Below, piece after piece: positions 62,557 to 64,000 of a stretch of 64,000 nt of DNA (the stretch's first letter is position 1; every line of letters begins with the position of its first letter). Both the position numbers and the translations under genes were made by a program. The DNA is taken from assembly GCF_024748615.1 (NCBI RefSeq), contig NZ_CP087168.1, forward strand, positions 4,526,001-4,590,000, in the 5' to 3' direction. A model generated the notes under the pieces. The model was not told where the DNA came from. It worked only from the letters and a program-made list of their open reading frames with translations, and did no database searches. This stretch comes from Pseudomonas sp. B21-048 (GTDB taxonomy: Bacteria > Pseudomonadota > Gammaproteobacteria > Pseudomonadales > Pseudomonadaceae).

Positions 62557-63654
62557 CTAACGCTTGTGGCCAGTGTCCAGCTTACGTTCCAAATGCATGG
62601 AGTAGCGGGACATACCAAAACAGAAAATCCAGAACACCAAGGCCGCGAACACATAGCCTTCAGTGGCCATGCCCAACCATTTCGGGTCGGCGGCGGCTTG
62701 CTTGACGCTGTTGAGCAGGTCGAACAGGCCGATGATGATCACCAGGCTCGTGTCCTTGAACAGCGCAATGAAGGTGTTGACGATGCCAGGGATCACCAGC
62801 TTCAGGGCTTGCGGCAAAATCACCAGGCCCATGCTGCGCCAGTAACCGAGGCCCATCGCCGCTGCCGCTTCGTACTGACCTTTAGGGATCGCTTGCAGAC
62901 CGCCACGCACCACTTCAGCGATGTACGCCGACTGGAACAGGATCACGCCGATCAGCGCCCGCAGCAGTTTGTCGAAGTTCATGCCTTCGGGCAGGAACAA
63001 CGGCAACATCACCGAAGACATGAACAGCACCGTGATCAACGGCACGCCGCGCCAGAATTCGATGAAGGTCACGCAGACCACACGAATCGCCGGCATGTTC
63101 GAACGACGGCCCAAGGCCAGAACGATACCCAGCGGCAATGCGCCGACGATACCGACGGTAGCGATCACCAGGGTCAGCATCAGGCCACCCCACTGGCTGG
63201 TCGCCACTTCGGTCAGACCGAACCAGCCACCGTGCAACAAGGTGTAGGAAATGATCGGATAAAGCACCAGAAAGCTCAGCCCGTAGACCGCCTTGCGCGG
63301 GAAGCGCGAGATGAACAACGGCGCCACGCCAATCACCGCCAGCCACACGGTCAGGTCCACGCGCCAGCGCAAGTCTGTCGGGTAGTAGCCGTACATGAAC
63401 TGGCCAAAGCGTTGCTGGATGAACACCCAGCAGGCGCCTTCCTTCGTGCAATCGGCGCGAGTAGTCCCGACCCAGTTGGCGTCGAGAATCGCCCAGCTCA
63501 AGATAGGCGGAATTATCAGATAAATCAGATAGAACGCGAACAGCGTCAGCAGGGTGTTGATCCAGCTGGAGAACATGTGCGCCCGCATCCACGCCACGAC
63601 ACCAATGCTACTGCTCGGTGGTGGCATGTCGGGTTTGAAAGTATGAGTCGTCAT
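62557..63654 (-). CDS. aapM: general L-amino acid ABC transporter permease AapM
   Basis: 365 residues. An extended N-terminus with extra membrane segments precedes the HisM-type permease domain, whose EAA loop is EAAAAMGLGYWRSMGLVILP. The long periplasmic insertion (DANWVGTTRADCTKEGACWV) is typical of AapM rather than shorter HisM proteins. AAGGAAAAG precedes ATG 63654. Confidence 0.93.
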   Translation of the reverse strand: MTTHTFKPDMPPPSSSIGVVAWMRAHMFSSWINTLLTLFAFYLIYLIIPPILSWAILDANWVGTTRADCTKEGACWVFIQQRFGQFMYGYYPTDLRWRVDLTVWLAVIGVAPLFISRFPRKAVYGLSFLVLYPIISYTLLHGGWFGLTEVATSQWGGLMLTLVIATVGIVGALPLGIVLALGRRSNMPAIRVVCVTFIEFWRGVPLITVLFMSSVMLPLFLPEGMNFDKLLRALIGVILFQSAYIAEVVRGGLQAIPKGQYEAAAAMGLGYWRSMGLVILPQALKLVIPGIVNTFIALFKDTSLVIIIGLFDLLNSVKQAAADPKWLGMATEGYVFAALVFWIFCFGMSRYSMHLERKLDTGHKR

Positions 63655-63664
63655 GCGCTTTTCC

Positions 63665-64000
63665 TTACCGCTCGATCAGCGCAATGCGCTTGTTGTACCA
63701 GTTCATCAGCAGGGAAATGCTGATACTGATCGCCAGGTACACACTCATGGTAATGGCAATCACCTCGATGGCCTGCCCAGTCTGGTTCAGCACCGTACCG
63801 GCAAACAACGAGACCATCTCCGGATAACCGATACCGGCCGCCAGCGAGGAGTTTTTCGCCAGGTTCAGGTATTGGCTGGTCAGCGGCGGAATGATCACGC
63901 GCAGGGCTTGCGGGATGATCACCTTGCGCAGGGTCGGACCGTTACGCAATCCCAACGAGCGGGCCGCTTCGGTCTGGCCATGGCTGACCGACTTGATCCC
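63665..64000 (-). CDS. aapQ: general L-amino acid ABC transporter permease AapQ, C-terminal part
   Basis: The window ends inside this gene. The visible 111 residues include the EAA loop (EAARSLGLRNGPTLRKVIIP) and two or three membrane segments, ending LLMNWYNKRIALIER. It lies 10 bases before aapM, giving the order aapQ-aapM-aapP; the binding protein aapJ would be expected just outside the window. Confidence 0.92.
   Translation of the reverse strand, partial: GIKSVSHGQTEAARSLGLRNGPTLRKVIIPQALRVIIPPLTSQYLNLAKNSSLAAGIGYPEMVSLFAGTVLNQTGQAIEVIAITMSVYLAISISISLLMNWYNKRIALIER

Overview
The window is chromosomal DNA of a Pseudomonas, most likely of the P. fluorescens group. The evidence is the protein sequences themselves, Pseudomonas-specific gene orders (cysE between trmJ and iscR, purL divergent from mltF, hup divergent from yejK, pepA-holC-valS), and many short interspersed palindromes of the two REP/REPIN types common in that group. 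Nearly all of it is core housekeeping DNA at high coding density. I see no prophage, insertion sequence, CRISPR array, rRNA or tRNA gene.

Layout. (1) 1-2.5 kb: the 3' end of leuA, then a transaminase / omega-amidase pair. (2) 2.7-11.6 kb, minus strand: rlmN-pilF-rodZ-ispG-hisS-yfgM-bamB-der, tightly packed and often overlapping. (3) 11.6-19.4 kb, minus strand: ndk and the iron-sulfur cluster operon iscRSUA-hscBA-fdx-iscX with an IscR-type operator, then cysE and trmJ; suhB is divergent. (4) 20.6-24.2 kb, minus strand: rpsP-rimM-trmD-rplS and ffh; a CcsA-like membrane protein and a CorC-like CBS protein are divergent. (5) 26.6-33.5 kb: an MFS transporter, purT and small genes (VUT family, DUF1289, gamma carbonic anhydrase, two Nudix hydrolases, an L,D-transpeptidase, a NIF3-like protein). 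(6) 33.5-39.1 kb: purL and divergent mltF. (7) 39.1-45.2 kb, minus strand: lepA-lepB-rnc-era-recO-pdxJ. (8) 45.4-53.3 kb: lptF-lptG divergent from pepA-holC-orf-valS. (9) 53.4-58.7 kb: rlmF, hup, yejK-glutaredoxin, an extended GST, a GIY-YIG protein and an NTF2-like protein. (10) 58.8-60.8 kb: a GntR regulator with a CynX/NimT-type transporter. (11) 60.9-61.7 kb: an mqsRA toxin-antitoxin locus in which both genes carry a single-base frameshift. (12) 61.8-64 kb: aapP, aapM and the end of aapQ, an amino-acid ABC transporter.

Functional links. Ribosome and translation functions recur: der, era, lepA, rnc, rlmN, rlmF, trmD, trmJ, rimM, rpsP, rplS, hisS, valS. Envelope assembly is the second theme: bamB, yfgM, lptFG, lepB, ffh, rodZ, mltF and an L,D-transpeptidase. 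RlmN and IspG are Fe-S enzymes encoded beside the isc operon that supplies their clusters.

The least ordinary observations are the doubly frameshifted mqsRA locus behind an intact palindromic operator, the apparent joining of gene blocks that I recall as far apart in P. aeruginosa (with lepA detached from mucD and no PA0769-type gene between lepB and rnc), a GST-like protein with an extra C-terminal domain, a repeat that supplies the end of the ORF beside holC, and an mltF promoter so close to the start codon that the mRNA may be leaderless.
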